64,000 nt of DNA from Phoebastria nigripes (Eukaryota; Chordata; Aves; Procellariiformes; Diomedeidae), in NCBI GenBank assembly GCA_035582835.1, contig JAYKAV010002684.1, positions 731,108 through 795,107 of the forward strand, written 5' to 3'. The notes below the pieces were generated by a model. The model searched no databases and had not been told where the DNA came from. It saw only the letters and a program-made list of their open reading frames with translations. Position 1 is the stretch's first letter; each line of letters starts with the position of its first letter. Positions 1-13,080 of the stretch are shown here, piece by piece. A program made the translations under genes and the position numbers.

Positions 1-1928
1 CCTGAAATACGTTTATCAGTAGCCAAGTTGTAACAAGCTGTTCAACATGTAAAACTAAAAGCATCCTTCTCTTACTCATTTCATCCACACTACATCCTTT
101 TAGAGTAGCAGTAAAGAACACCATTACTTTCCCACACCCTAATCTGGCAAGTCTCAAGATGGGTCAAGAACAGGGCTGTTTCCTTTCCACTTTCACAGAT
201 GACAAACTCTCACTGCGCACATCAAAGAGTCAACGGAGTGGCCAGTGACACTATGCACATTTAAAACTATAACATGAATGTATATCAAATATACCAGCTG
301 CTGGTGCATCCCTGAACAGAGAACACCGTAATCTCATTTGGACTATGAAACGCTGTCTTTCCTTGACTTCGGAAAAGGAAAACCAAGAAGGAAGTTGCAG
401 GTGCCAACAGCAATTTTACAAAATTAGACCAGATTAAAGAATGTTGTCTGCAGTGTCAGCTAATGTACTAGCATGGGCAAACAAGAGAGGAGTTTGGATT
501 TCCCATTTCTTTGGGANCTTGAAGACTGCCTCAGCAATGACAGGTTACCATGGCGACAGCTTTAAAGCAAAACAACTACTGGAGGAGAATTCTGAACCGT
601 ATCTGACATTTTACTATTGTAAGAAAGCATGAAAATTCACAAGACTTAAATCTACTTATGTTTTCAAGGTTGATGCCTGCCAACTTTCATAATTTAAGTG
701 CCAGTGTTGCCCATTGATGTCTCCTCACTTACACCCAAGTCTCCTGCAGAGGTCATAATCCTCCTCTTATATCCCTGCTCCTCCAGGAGCAAGCGCAGTA
801 TGGAGAGGATTATACCGCTGGTACGTATGGACAGCAGTGATGAGGGCAGGGGAGAGAGCTCCACAGCTGCAGGTCACTTTGGGGATACTGTTAATTGACT
901 TCACTGAGCACTTAAGCACTCAGCACATCTTAAAAAAACACCTATCAAGCCACTGTAATTTTTATGTTAAAGGATCCACACAGAGAACAGCGGGTGCTCT
1001 TGAAGTTGAGGTTTATGTGGTGCTTGTGAATGGGTCGTTTTATGGGGACTTGAGGACTCAAATGCAGCAGTACTGTTGATCTGTACTTCTTCACCCTGAC
1101 TTGCAACTGCCCCAATCTTGACCTAGCAGTACCTTTAAACCCTAATTCTCTCTGTCTTATTTAATTTTTTTATTTTCAGTTTGGAAACTTAGTCATTACA
1201 GTAGATTTCACATGGAATGCTTTGGAGAGAAAAAAACAAAAACAACGACAGTAACACCCCCCATCAAGTACCAAAATTAAGCAGAATACACACTGGCAGC
1301 CTGACTAGCACCCTGGGTTCAAAGCTCTGAAAGTACATGTTATTTAGTAAAAAAAAACAAAAAACAAAAACAAAAAACCCACACACAAACAAAAAAAAAA
1401 ACNANANANAAAACNAAAAAAAAAACCACACACACACAAACCAAAACCGTAAGATATCTCCATGAAAAAGGTCATCTATATAGACCAAATTCTCATGCCT
1501 GGATGTAGTCTAAACAAACACCAGTATCTGAGCAAATCAGTTTGACAGGTTTAATAATCTGTGTATTTTAGGTGAAATATTTAAGATGTTTAGGAACACT
1601 TAAGAGGAACGGAACTAGGCAAACCATGCCCTTAAAAATCAGTCACACCATCACTTCAGAAGGTGAGCAAGACTGTAAGACAAATCCACTCAATAGCAAA
1701 TTCAGCATCTCCTTTGTTTACGGTGATGTATTTTATGAACAAGTTGCTCTTTATAGATGCAATTCTGTGAGCAGTTCTGAGTTAAGGCCACACATTTCCA
1801 TAACAAACCACAGGGCAGAGCTTTCATCATGGCTCTATATTCTATTTACTGTCCTCATCGCACTTTCAGACATAACAGGCAGCAACATTTTCAAGAGACA
1901 GAGATGCTTGCCCCTTGCATATAATGGG

Positions 1929-2130
1929 GCATCAAAAGAGATTTCTCNGCTTTCTCAAGAGGCAAAATGGCAGCAAGGAACAGAAGGAGTAAGGGGGGCG
2001 GGGGGGACAGGGGAATAAAACAAAACACAGACACATATAAACAGTGCTACTTAAGTACTAGAAATCAATGTGCTTTTCTGCTTGCTTTTTGTGAAATCCA
2101 CTACTGAACACAGATGCTGCTTTACAGGAA
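1929..2130 (+). repeat. Diverged direct repeat, copy 1
   Basis: Shares ordered blocks with 2765-2960: AGATTTCTC, TCTCAAGAGGCAAAATG, ACACAGACACA, TGCTACTTAAG, CTAGAAATCA and GCTGCTT. The offset stays at 830-839 bp throughout, which argues against chance. It may be an old local duplication or two copies of an unrecognised dispersed element. Confidence 0.6.
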
Positions 2131-2764
2131 ATTCTATCTTCCTTCACCCGATATCTATTACCCTCGCACACACAAGCCTCACAGGTTGGTTTCTAGTGCC
2201 TTGTGTCTCTGTTACAGAAATTGGAGATGAAGTTGAGCAGAATGGCTCTAAAGGGTACAAACTGGTGTCAGAACAGCCAGATAAGACCTTATTAGAAACA
2301 CCTAACACTCCTCATTAGTCACAGGTGAACAAAAGCATCCCAAGGGCAAGCCACATGCACCCTATTTCTTAAAACAGATGAAAGAAGGAAAAACAGCATT
2401 TCCTCTGTGTACAAGAGCTCCTGTATTAAAAAGGGTAGATGGAAATGATAATTCCCCTTGTCTCCAACACTTAAGTTTAGTCCGTGCCAAAATTCAATAG
2501 TTACAGATTACAAACCTGACAGAACCTGATTTTGCTTTTACATTTTCCATATCAATTTCGGGACTGTTATTTAGCCAATGATGATACAGAAGTTGCATCA
2601 TCAGCTCTTATTAGACAGAGGGAATGCAACTTTTTTTTTTAATAATGCCAGACAGCAATGCAACTAGTACACCAAGGAATACCTTAAAAAAAAAAAACAC
2701 ACAAAACCAAACAAACAGTAATTTTTATTTTCCATTGCACAAAGATAGCAGGTTTAGAGTCTCT

Positions 2765-2960
2765 GCATCATCAATAGATTTCTCTCTGCATTCTCAAGAG
2801 CCAAAATGTTAATATGGATCAGAAGGAGGAAGGCAAAAAAAGCATTTAAACCCAGCACACAGACACACGATCATTGCTACTTAAGTGCTAGAAATCACTG
2901 AGCTTCCCTATTTGCTTTTCTGGAATCTGCTACTAATAAACCAGCTGCTGCCTTGCACAT
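2765..2960 (+). repeat. Diverged direct repeat, copy 2
   Basis: Partner of copy 1. TCTCAAGAGCCAAAATG is at 2792 and TGCTACTTAAG at 2875, followed by GCTAGAAATCA. Similarity fades on both sides, so the repeated unit is about 200 bp and is not a full tandem array. Confidence 0.6.
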
Positions 2961-5900
2961 CTATAAGACAATCTTCACCGACCTCCCGTCAACGGAGAGG
3001 GCCAGTTGACAGGAACCAAGGCTTACTCTGCACCAGTGCAACTGCAGAGACAGATTACTTTTCTGAGTACAAAGTTAAAACTGTTCAGAGCTTAAGTGAT
3101 CCGCTACATTTGACAGCTGAATATTTAAAATCTTGCTATTTCAGAGTCTAGATTGCACAGTGAAGAATTACAGATCCTCACTGTAGTTCTATAGCATGTG
3201 AAAACATACTCCACTCAACTGTAATGGGCACTGTAAGATAACCCTGGCAGGGGTTGGGGGGAGGTTCCTCCTCTCTCTCTCCCCCCNCACACTTCTTCAA
3301 GCTAAAAGGCCTTTCCAGGAGTCATGGCTATTCAGTAGCACAGAGACTATATACTTTACCTAGTATCAAAACATTTACTTCTAGACTAGAGGCCATCATC
3401 TAACAGAAAAGTTAATGACACTCAAAATCATTACAGACACAATATAAAGTGTTATAATCAATTAAAAGCAAGACCATTCAGAATATGACTATATTCCAGA
3501 AGTTTTCAGAGGGCTCGTTGCTCAAAAGCTTTCCATGGAAAAGACCAGTTTCACTGCAATTATGCAATATCAGCGTCCTCAGATACCAAAGCTACTGAAA
3601 TGGTGAAGTCCTGATTACACCTAGACTTTGCCAGGACCTCATCGAGATCCCAGCTGTGCAGAAGTCACTTGTGGAACATCCCACGTTCTCCCAGTTACTT
3701 CAGGAGAAGCCTCAAAACATCATTTCACCTCCCCTCTGCAGGGACAGTGCACAACACCTGACTGACGTGGCCAAGCTAGAGCTGGCACCTCGGGTGAGGT
3801 GGAGCTAAGAAGTCAGGACAGCTCTGAGTGATCTCCAATACACAGACCAACCTCTCTACCACTCACAGAAACAAGCACGNGGGCATTAAGAGGGTGCAGG
3901 GGAACAAAATAAATAATGGGAGAATGTTTGTTTTATCATACAGCACCAACATTTAAGACTTCCAGCTAAAATCAGAGCAAGTAAGAGTGGATTTGTTTTG
4001 TAAGGTGTAAGCAGAGAGTGATACCCATACCTGGTGAAAGGGAAGAAGGGGAGATAAAGGTCAGAACAGTGTAGCCGGATATGGTTAAGATCATTAACAT
4101 TTAGTTCTTTGCCTTTTAGCTTGCATATCACATTTCCAAGGCATAAAGAAACCCATCTTACCCAAGCTTTTGGGGTTTTCCATAAGTCTTAACACTTTGA
4201 GGTGAGGTAAAAAAAAATGTCCTGCCGCAAAGGAAATTTTTGCTTCTCCCTAAGAGGAGCAGACCTTGGGACTCAGATTGGGGAAAAACCAACCAACCAT
4301 CGATCTGTAAAAGGCAAGTTTCCCTTTTTTACAAGTGGGCTGAAAAACCAAGCAGTCAGAGTAAGATTCAATACCAGTTTGCGAATAGATTAAACATTTG
4401 GTTTGGGCTGGAAGGTGCTCACATATTCTGCATCAAAGTGATGGCTTTTATGGTTTTTAAAACACAGTGTCACTCCTTAGCAAATTCAAGATAAAAGTGA
4501 CTGGCCTTCAAATTACCTGATAAATCCTTCAGATGTTTATTTACAACTGTAGAAGAGTAATTAAGGTTTCTAAAGAAAAAANTTTCTAAAGCTAACAAAA
4601 AAAATTAACTGGAACAGAGGAAGAACACTAATTTCCCATTATGCAACTGCCTCCAAAAACAGATTTGTTCAATTCACTGTGAAAGAGTAGGATGGAGTCT
4701 TAGTACCCAACATCAGATGACGACAGGTTACAACAAGGTGCAGACAGCTGTGTTAAACCAGAACAGCTGAACAAATTGTTTCAAGATCTGAGACACGATA
4801 CACGTAATAGTGTATTTGACACAGATAGGCTCTGAAATAATACCCTGCGGAAGATGGCTGCAGAGCAGAGCACCACAGTGTAAGACCACTCATCCAACAT
4901 TCACTCTATCTTGCCCTAAGACACTGCGATGCATTGTTAAACATGGGTTTGGTTTTTTTTTTTGTTTTTTAAACCCTATCAGTAGTTACAGCCATGCAAA
5001 AACAGCCAGAGCTGCAGAGGACATGAGACTCAAGCACTTTTACTTTGCTGCATTTTTGCAAATTGCTATTCAATTGCAGTAAATAAAGAGTGAGATGGAG
5101 AAGAACTACAGGAAAAAAAAGAAGTGAGACTCAGCATCTTAGAATATTCCTTCCCCACAGACCCTATTTTATTTTGCTGAGGCAGAGGAGCAGTATTAGT
5201 TTGTCAGTGTTACCACAACAATGATACCTTAAACAAAGGGAGCTTGGTGGAACTGTTCTCTCAGGTACTTGTTCTGTGTTTATCAAGGAAAGTGCTATCT
5301 GCTCTGAAGATGTAGTAAGATCAGCAGCAGTTTCCCATCAAGACTGAAAGCAGTACAACATGCAGTACTTTACATCATGATCAAGTAAATTAGTGCACAG
5401 ATTTACTGCCTTAAAAAAATCTCAAATAATGTCTTCAGAAATCAAAAGCTACATGAATAAAATAAATATTGTACTACAGCTGAATGAAATAAATTCCCTT
5501 GTGAAAATGCTTCAGGCATACCAATAAAACTAGTTTCCAGCACTATACTTAATCCGTATGATTTCTATTTCTCACAGCTATTGGAATTAAGAAAGTTCTG
5601 CAGAGCCACAAGATGCACAAGAAGCCTACATGCTGGAGGGATAACACACACACTACTTGAAATATCATCTATTCAGCGTAGCAATGCCTCAACTGACCAA
5701 CAAAACAATCCTAAGAGCTGCTCCAGTGCCAAAAAAGTAATTTTCTAATAAAAATTCTTCCCTCCTCCCTACAGGGGCCTTGAATCCAGTGCCTAGTCTT
5801 GCTCAAGCACGCAGGTAAGTTACTCGGTGCGATAGCCCCAGAATAGCTGAGGTTTGCACTGCAACCGGAAGGAGCAGGGGCCCCAGCTGCACATCCCTGC

Positions 5901-7923
5901 TACTCTCCTGTGCCGAGATAGCTGACAAACTGCTTGTCAGGCCAACTCAACACATTAAACAAATCAGAAAAGCTTATCAGTTTAATGTGTAGGTTCTTAC
6001 TGCAAAGACCAACTAAAAAAAAAAAAAAATTATACCATCCTGCTTTTAATCTGAACTTAAAATTTTTCAGCTCAGACTCATTAAGAAAAAAAAAAAAGCT
6101 GTTCATATGTCCATGCACAGTTTCATTTGCATCCTGGCTGAGCCACAAAATGGTACAGTTCTGCTACTGGCCATTAAACCAGCTCAAAACAAAACCAGGA
6201 GTATGCTGACACGGTCAGGTGCGGACACATGCCCACTCACTCTGCCCACACGAAGTGCTGGCAGAGGCTGGCGCTGAGGCAGACAGCGTGCACGGCCACC
6301 AACTTCTGTTTAAACATGTGAGGCTGGCTTTTGTAGGAGTTACTTATGAATTGGACTTGCTTGCATTTGGGTTTTTTTGTTGTGGGTTTTTGGTTTTTTG
6401 TTTTGTTTTTTAAATATTTATTTTAAGCTCACTGGCAAGATCCAACAAAGCTGTTTCGCTAGGCCAGTATGTGAATAGCAACCCTGCACCTACAGACTCT
6501 ACTCCCAAATATCATGTTCACCACTAATGAAATGTAACTAGGAGGTGGGAACACAGTGAAACTGGCATGTGCAGCATGCCTGACAGCTACTAACAAAACA
6601 AAAAGTTGTATAAACAGCTCTGTTCCTATGCCACCCAGGGTTTGGGGATTTCTAAGTCAACAAAATGTAGGTGAAATGTAGTCAACTCCTGCTGCGTTCA
6701 GATTTAGAAGCTGTTATGACTCTAAAATTACTAATTAATTCTTCCATAATTTAAGACAAATTCCATCTAAAAGGAAGACAAGTATAATACATTGTCTCAT
6801 ATGTAATTCTGTTATTTTTACAGTTCTCAGCATTTCATTAATTGACAGAAATAAAATATTTGTATTTGAGTTTGAGCAGACTCCAAACTTTTTGGCTCCC
6901 CCTACACGCAGATATTGCATTTTAAACTGGAACCAGCATGTGGCTCTCAATGCATCCAAGGACAACAAGTAATCATACAGGAGTGAGAAACTGAAAGAAC
7001 AAAAATAATGAATACTACAACTTCTAGTTTTTAAAGTTGACTTNGAATGAATCAAACTCTCTTTGTTTCTGGCACATTACTGAATTCTAACTCAGCAAGC
7101 AAGACAGATCTGTCAACTCCCACAAGAATCGCAAAAGTTGAATAGCTGGGGTTTGCTCTTACTACAGTGTTTTTCCAGTCAACTGCATATTTTAAAGCAA
7201 CAATTTTATAATTTTAAAACTGGAAAGAGGTAGAAAGCATGTGGCATTTCACCACGCACCACTTCTAGTAGCTTGCACTTCTAAATAAAATCCCATTTTT
7301 TCCAGAACTTCTACTGAAAGTCAGTCATCTCATACCCAAACTCTCATCATGCACACAGCAACATAATGTGGGGAGAGGGGGAGAAGGGTCCTCCTCTCAA
7401 CAGTTCCATTTCAAAAGGCCAGAGGACTTCAGTCACAGCAGCACGAATACACCAATAGCCAATATTTCATAGTGAACACATCAGGGTTTACTCTGAGTAT
7501 CGCTATGCAGCAGCTACAGGAGTCATTGAATGTTTTTCTTGTGTAAGTCTGTGACAAAGTTAATCTAAAGGGAACATTAGATAAATGCTCTAACACACTT
7601 CAGAGATGTCTTCATTTCTTACTCTGGCAAGACAGAAATTCACTACAAAATACAGCTTGGTGAATTTAATACAGAAGGCATATTGATTCACTGTACTAAG
7701 CTTTAAAATAAGTAACTTAAAACTATGAAGCTAGGGATCACTGTTCTATCATTTTTAATTAAAATCTTCCATAGAGAGTCTTAAAAAAAAAAAAAACAAA
7801 CAGTGTGATTCCCAGAAAAATAAGTACATCCAATCCACAGGAAGCAGTTCTTGCTTAACCCACCTCAAAGATTAGCTCGTTTCTAAACTGAAGTAAAAAG
7901 CTCTAACAGACAGCATCTCCTAC

Positions 7924-8000
7924 CTGCTGCCGCGCCATGACTGCATCCGAACATACGCACAGCTCCCTCCAACACGACCAAACAGATTACTCAGTGGTCA
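7924..8000 (-). other. Possible unannotated first or cassette exon encoding MARQQ
   Basis: The minus strand reads GTCATGGCGCGGCAGCAG followed by the good donor GTAGGA, exon end 7924. The ATG context is favourable (G at -3 and +4) and would give M-A-R-Q-Q before the splice. The surrounding 75 bases hold several CpGs in an otherwise CpG-poor intron. The 5' limit is unknown and no partner exon was identified. It may be chance. Confidence 0.2.
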
Positions 8001-8573
8001 GCCGATGTAGCATACTTTTGTTTCAGCAAATAGTTAGAGCATTGCACAGTGACCAGTTGGTCACTAGGATGAGATCATTCCCAACAGCAAATTTTATCAA
8101 AAAGCTTTTTGTTACTTGCTGNTGTACTTCAGAAAGTTAGCTTCATTTTATGATTAATCAGTAAAGAAGATGTTTTACAGAAAGGTTCACTTTATTATTC
8201 AGAAAATATTCAGTAGCCTCTCCTTTTTTTTTCCCTCCTACATTTCTACCTCTTTATATTTAGAATGCTTATAAGACATTTTTAATTTTTTTAGCCAAAT
8301 TATTAGAATCACAAGGGGATGACTTCTGACAAGTATCAGAGGGGCTTGGGAGGGGCTTTTTGTTTGTTTGTTTTTCCTTGCTGTTTGAAAGAAGAAATAC
8401 TTTTAGCCTCTAGAACATCACTTCAGTTATGCTTTGCATTTATTTCAAAAGCAACGAGAAATATTCTCAACTGCCCATACCTGGCCTCAGGCTGAAGAAA
8501 AAGAAGAATATGCCAGTATGGAAGGAGAAGGTTGCTACTGCGCAAGGCACCCTTGCTGAAGAATGAGCAAGGG

Positions 8574-8594
8574 AAAAAAAAAAAAAAAAAAAAA
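8574..8594 (+). repeat. Poly-A tract
   Basis: About 21 consecutive A followed by GG and a further A run. No target-site duplication or retroelement body was recognised next to it. Confidence 0.85.
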
Positions 8595-11500
8595 GGAAAA
8601 AAAGATAAAAGTAGTGGCCATAGTACCTTCCCCCCCCCGCCAATAAAATCCAAATACTGTTCTTGAGCTCCTGAAGTTCAGCTTAGAGGAGTTGAGACAC
8701 CTACTTTCCAAATATCAGTTCAACAAAGACTATGTAGCCTGCTCTGGAGCCAAGTCCTCCATACAAAACTTCATTCAGCGTTTGAAGTTCTGATGTTGTA
8801 CCTGTCTGAGGGCACTAGCAATTGATTAAGCCAAATATCCAGCATATTCTACATCCATAAGTTAGGCATCCTCACACAGGCCTCCAAAGGAACTGATCCC
8901 ACATATACGCTCTGAGCATATGAAACATGCACAAACAGCATCAAGCTGAAAGAATACCAAAGCATCTACAGTGTCCCCATTTTAAGTGAAGTGGGCTCCC
9001 CACCTTGGGAGTTGGAGATCCCCGTTCTATTTCCTCCCCAGCCTGAAAGCATTCAAACCCACCTACCCCACTTCTGGAAAGCGCGTTACCAACCAAACAT
9101 TTGCCACAGGCACTTCATGCACAGGGGTCAGCCTTTACACATAAGGTAAGCCCAAATGCACAAGTTACAGAGCCTGAAAGACCAGCAAGACTGTGTCTTG
9201 TCTATCCCCCTTCTAACCAAGCATTCTAGGCTTTGACTTCTGTTTCAAGAACCATTTCTGTGTTTCATGCNAGAGGCTTGCTGGATAAAAACAGAAATAA
9301 TCCTACAGATATAAGCCAGAACCCATGGCTCCTGACACCTGAGTATCCATATTCACCCTGCTGCAACTAAGCATGCCATTTTTTTAACCTCCTTCCAGAT
9401 CTTCCCCATTATTTTATTCCAGTCATGCAAGAATTCTCATGTCGGCCATAAGAATCAACAGAAAACTGGATGCAGAATTAAGATTTACCATTGTATAGTA
9501 CACAGCTGAAAGAAATCAAACTGCAGTGGCATTTAGTAATGGCTAGATCATAGAAATTAAGAACAAAGACAAAACCTAGAAGTCATGTAGTATTTAGGAA
9601 TCAAAAGAAACTGATTATGTTCTATGAAATGATCAATTCTGCAGATCTCTAGTGAGGCACAGGCTGTCTATTCTCAACTCACTTTTCAGAAGGAAACACA
9701 GATGCTTCAGAAAGTTTCACCCTGTGGTTGGTTTGTTTCTTCTTTCATCCAAGCATCTGCTGCCTGCAATTCATTCGCCTCTGCAGCCTTTCAGCTTTCG
9801 CTAGAGGGAATGAATGAGTCACTTAATTAACCTACAGTTTACACAAAAGAAACGTGAAAGCAAGAGACTGCCTTTAATCAGATCAATCCAGTGAGCATCT
9901 TGAACACACTGAACTTTTCTTTTTTTTTTAAATATATATTGAAAAAAAAATTAGTAGACTAACAGAAGTAATTTAGTAAAAACTAGCTAAGAGAGAGAAC
10001 AATTCACAGGCAATTCTCCAGACTAAAAAACATGAGATTTAAGTCAATTCTGTAAAATACAGTCTACATCCCTGTTTAGTAGATGAAAATGGTCCCCTGA
10101 GTATACACCCCCCTTTTTTGGTATTACGCTTCGGGAAAGTATAATACAAAGCATTTCATCTAGAACTTACAGCTCCTGTACTTTGAAAGATTAAAAGAAA
10201 AACTCTCAAAAGAGATAAGCAGGGACATGAGAGCCAGTAGTGTGACCTGCAAGCTACAAGAGTGATAAATAGTGCCGAGAGGACAAAGGTAACAGTGGTA
10301 ACCAGAGATAATCTTTTTTATTTGGAGATATAGAGACTTTTGAGCTCGGTTATTTCCTCCACAACATCAGTGCTTGCCTGTTTACAGATTGCCTTCTATG
10401 AATGAAAGGCATTTTTTGTTGCAGTAGGTCAGCACTGGTAGCATAGATGAAGAGACTCTAAAGAAGCCATATTATGCATCTGAACACCACACAGAATCTC
10501 ACACACACACAGGCTGCAGTACAAAAGCTGCTGATGAACACCTAAGGCTCCAATACAAACAGCTAAGAGGAGACAGCCCATACTTAAGCCTCACCTGAGC
10601 ATGGAAAACAAGAAGATTGAATAAAGGACAAAACAGAAGACATGCCTCTGCACAAACCCACGTAGATGAATTTTTTGCCTGACCTGTTGTAGTAGTTCTT
10701 ATGTTTTGATTTTTTTCATATGCTGTGAAAGTGGAGAGAGTAATACTGTCTNACTGACTTACAAAAAAAATCAAAATAACTAATAATGACTAACTTCGCC
10801 CTACTCCTCTGCTGTTCATGCTAAATTATTTGCTTTTATTTCCCCCCAAAACATTCCATTTATTCCTCTGATCTAGCTTTTTTCCTCCTACCCCCAATTC
10901 CACAAAAAAGTTAGGCTTGAATCTAAAGCATTAACAGGAGTGTTGAAAGAAAACTACTTTGAAAAAGTCTGATATCAGTGAATGAGAAGTGTAGCTGGTA
11001 GCTTCCCTTTGTAGTGTGACTTCTTTTTATAATGCAGTAACATCTTTCAGCTGAATCCAAAGCTTATGTTGCATAAATAATTAGATCAAACCATCTTTAA
11101 TTTGAAACTTAAAATAATTTAAGGACAAAACATTGTAGGTCCTCCAAGTCACTTACGAAGTTACCTTTCTTTAAAGGTATGGGTTAAGAATTCAGTATGG
11201 AGAACAATACTACTGAAGGTTATCTGTATGTGCTAAATAAGATATTAAAAATCAGAGACTACCCCTACTTTACTTTCCTCTTTTGGAGGATTGTTTATAT
11301 TTTATTCCTCAATTTAAAAATTGTGACATTTCTTTTAAGTAATACTACAATTGTTGAGAAAAAAATGCATGGTTTTACAGTTCTACAATCAGGATGCTCT
11401 AATGCATTTCAGTTTAGATTACCTATTTTCATGTGCTCATTGTGTTACCCCCTTCACATTTGCAAAATTAGTTCAGCACAACATTTAGTTATTAGAATAG

Positions 11501-13014
11501 AGTTGCAAAAATAACTCCCACTGAAATTTGATTATATGTTAAGGATATGTAACACATCAGTCTTGATTCCCCCCACTCCCCTTAGGCATTCAATAAATTG
11601 ACATCTCTTCAATTTAAAAAAATGACCAAAAGTTAAATTACTGAATACCACAAATGCTTACTGTAAAAAGATATAAAAAGAACACATGCATTTTAATTCC
11701 ATACAGATTTTAAGAGCAAGTTTTGCACTATATAATTTCCTGTTCAGTTCACGTTCAACCATTTGATTACATCAGCACCTCAAAATGATATTAGGAGATG
11801 TGAAGCTTGCCAGAGAATTTCATTTGGGAAATGTAACAGGCACAGTCAGCATATTTGACTGCTGAAAAATAAGGCTACAGATAAATTACACACTAGAGAA
11901 AATAAACATACCCCAGACTCGAAGGAAGAAAAACAGTTTAATTTTGATCAATCTTGAGCATTTTCAAGGTTTCTACGGGCATATCACAGACAAAAAGCAG
12001 TTGAGGGTCCTTTCAGAAACAAACCTGCATAAAGGCAGCTGTTACTACATTTTGCTTTGTTCCACGGAAGAGCACCTTGTCTGTGGGATCCAGGGTAAAC
12101 ACGAGGAATCTGGTCTTGGTAAGCTACGTCATCTGAAGTGGAGTTCTGGGATGATCAATGGGCATTTAGGTCCTATTAGCACAGGACGGAGAACATTGCT
12201 TTCATTAAGATAGCTGATCAACTATGCCAAGAACATTTCTCTCAGACAATCTGTGTTCCTCCCACTCCCCAAATGCAATTTCTTTAACAGAAAGCTGACA
12301 AAGAAAAGGATTTTAGAAGACAGACAGAGGGATGGTCTCAGCTAATGATTCCGGAATGGCTGGCCAACACCCACAAGTTCAGGCTTTAAAAACTGTAATT
12401 CTCAAACTGGATTCCACACATGGACTTATTACTCCTATAGAAATTAGTATCTCCCTTTTCACTTCTATACAGGAAAAGAATTAAGTGGTGCCAAAACTAT
12501 ATTGCTGTTCAAGAGTACCCCATGTCCTGGAGCTCACCAGCATACCTGAGCTCTGCCAAAAATCTAGATATGTTGACCTCAGAATGTACCCCCAAGAGCT
12601 ATAAATGTGTTATCCACAATACAACATTGCTTTTTCATATATGCAATCAGACCAAAGTTGTGGCCCAAGAGAAGCAGATTCCCCCATTTATTTTACTGAA
12701 GATGACACTTTAAAGCATCAACACTATTTCAAAGCTCAATGCTTTAGCACAGGTTACTGAGGAAGCGGGAGAGAAACAAACAGAACTGGGAACTAAATTA
12801 ATGGTAGTCTCATTCCCTCCCCCTCCGCCCATATTCCCTCTTTGAGGCAAGGACAGACACAAACTGGTACAAAACATGAGAACAGCATAAGAGAAAACAA
12901 ATCAAAAACACAATGAGCAAGAAGATAGAAAATTATCTCATTACACAACAAAATGTGAATATCTGAAGTTAATAAATCTTAAATTTCTTTAAAAGAGCCT
13001 CATACAAAAAAACC

Positions 13015-13080
13015 CACAACCAATATTCCAGTTTAAATCCAAACAAACACAACCAATATTCCATTTTAAATCTACACAAA
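13015..13080. repeat. 33-bp tandem duplication
   Basis: CACAACCAATATTCCAGTTT (13015) recurs as CACAACCAATATTCCATTTT (13048), and each copy continues as AAATC then ACAAA to 33 bp, with a few mismatches. Two copies only. Each copy contains CCAAT. Confidence 0.9.

Larger units (their letters stand above)
1..7923 (-). other. Intron-like AT-rich DNA, no gene seen
   Basis: No exon with splice sites and a plausible frame was found. It holds A-rich and CA-rich low-complexity DNA at 1348-1444 with alternating unresolved bases, a polypyrimidine tract at about 3268-3287, a diverged direct repeat (about 1929-2130 and 2765-2960) and a few oligo-A tracts. A short stretch at about 4395-4430 (TTTGGGCTGGAAGGTGCT) faintly resembles CR1 but is too short to call. 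Confidence 0.6.

Noticed and set aside
4395..4430. CR1 retrotransposon fragment
   Set aside because: Only a short stretch resembles the CR1 consensus as I remember it. Too short to call without a repeat search.
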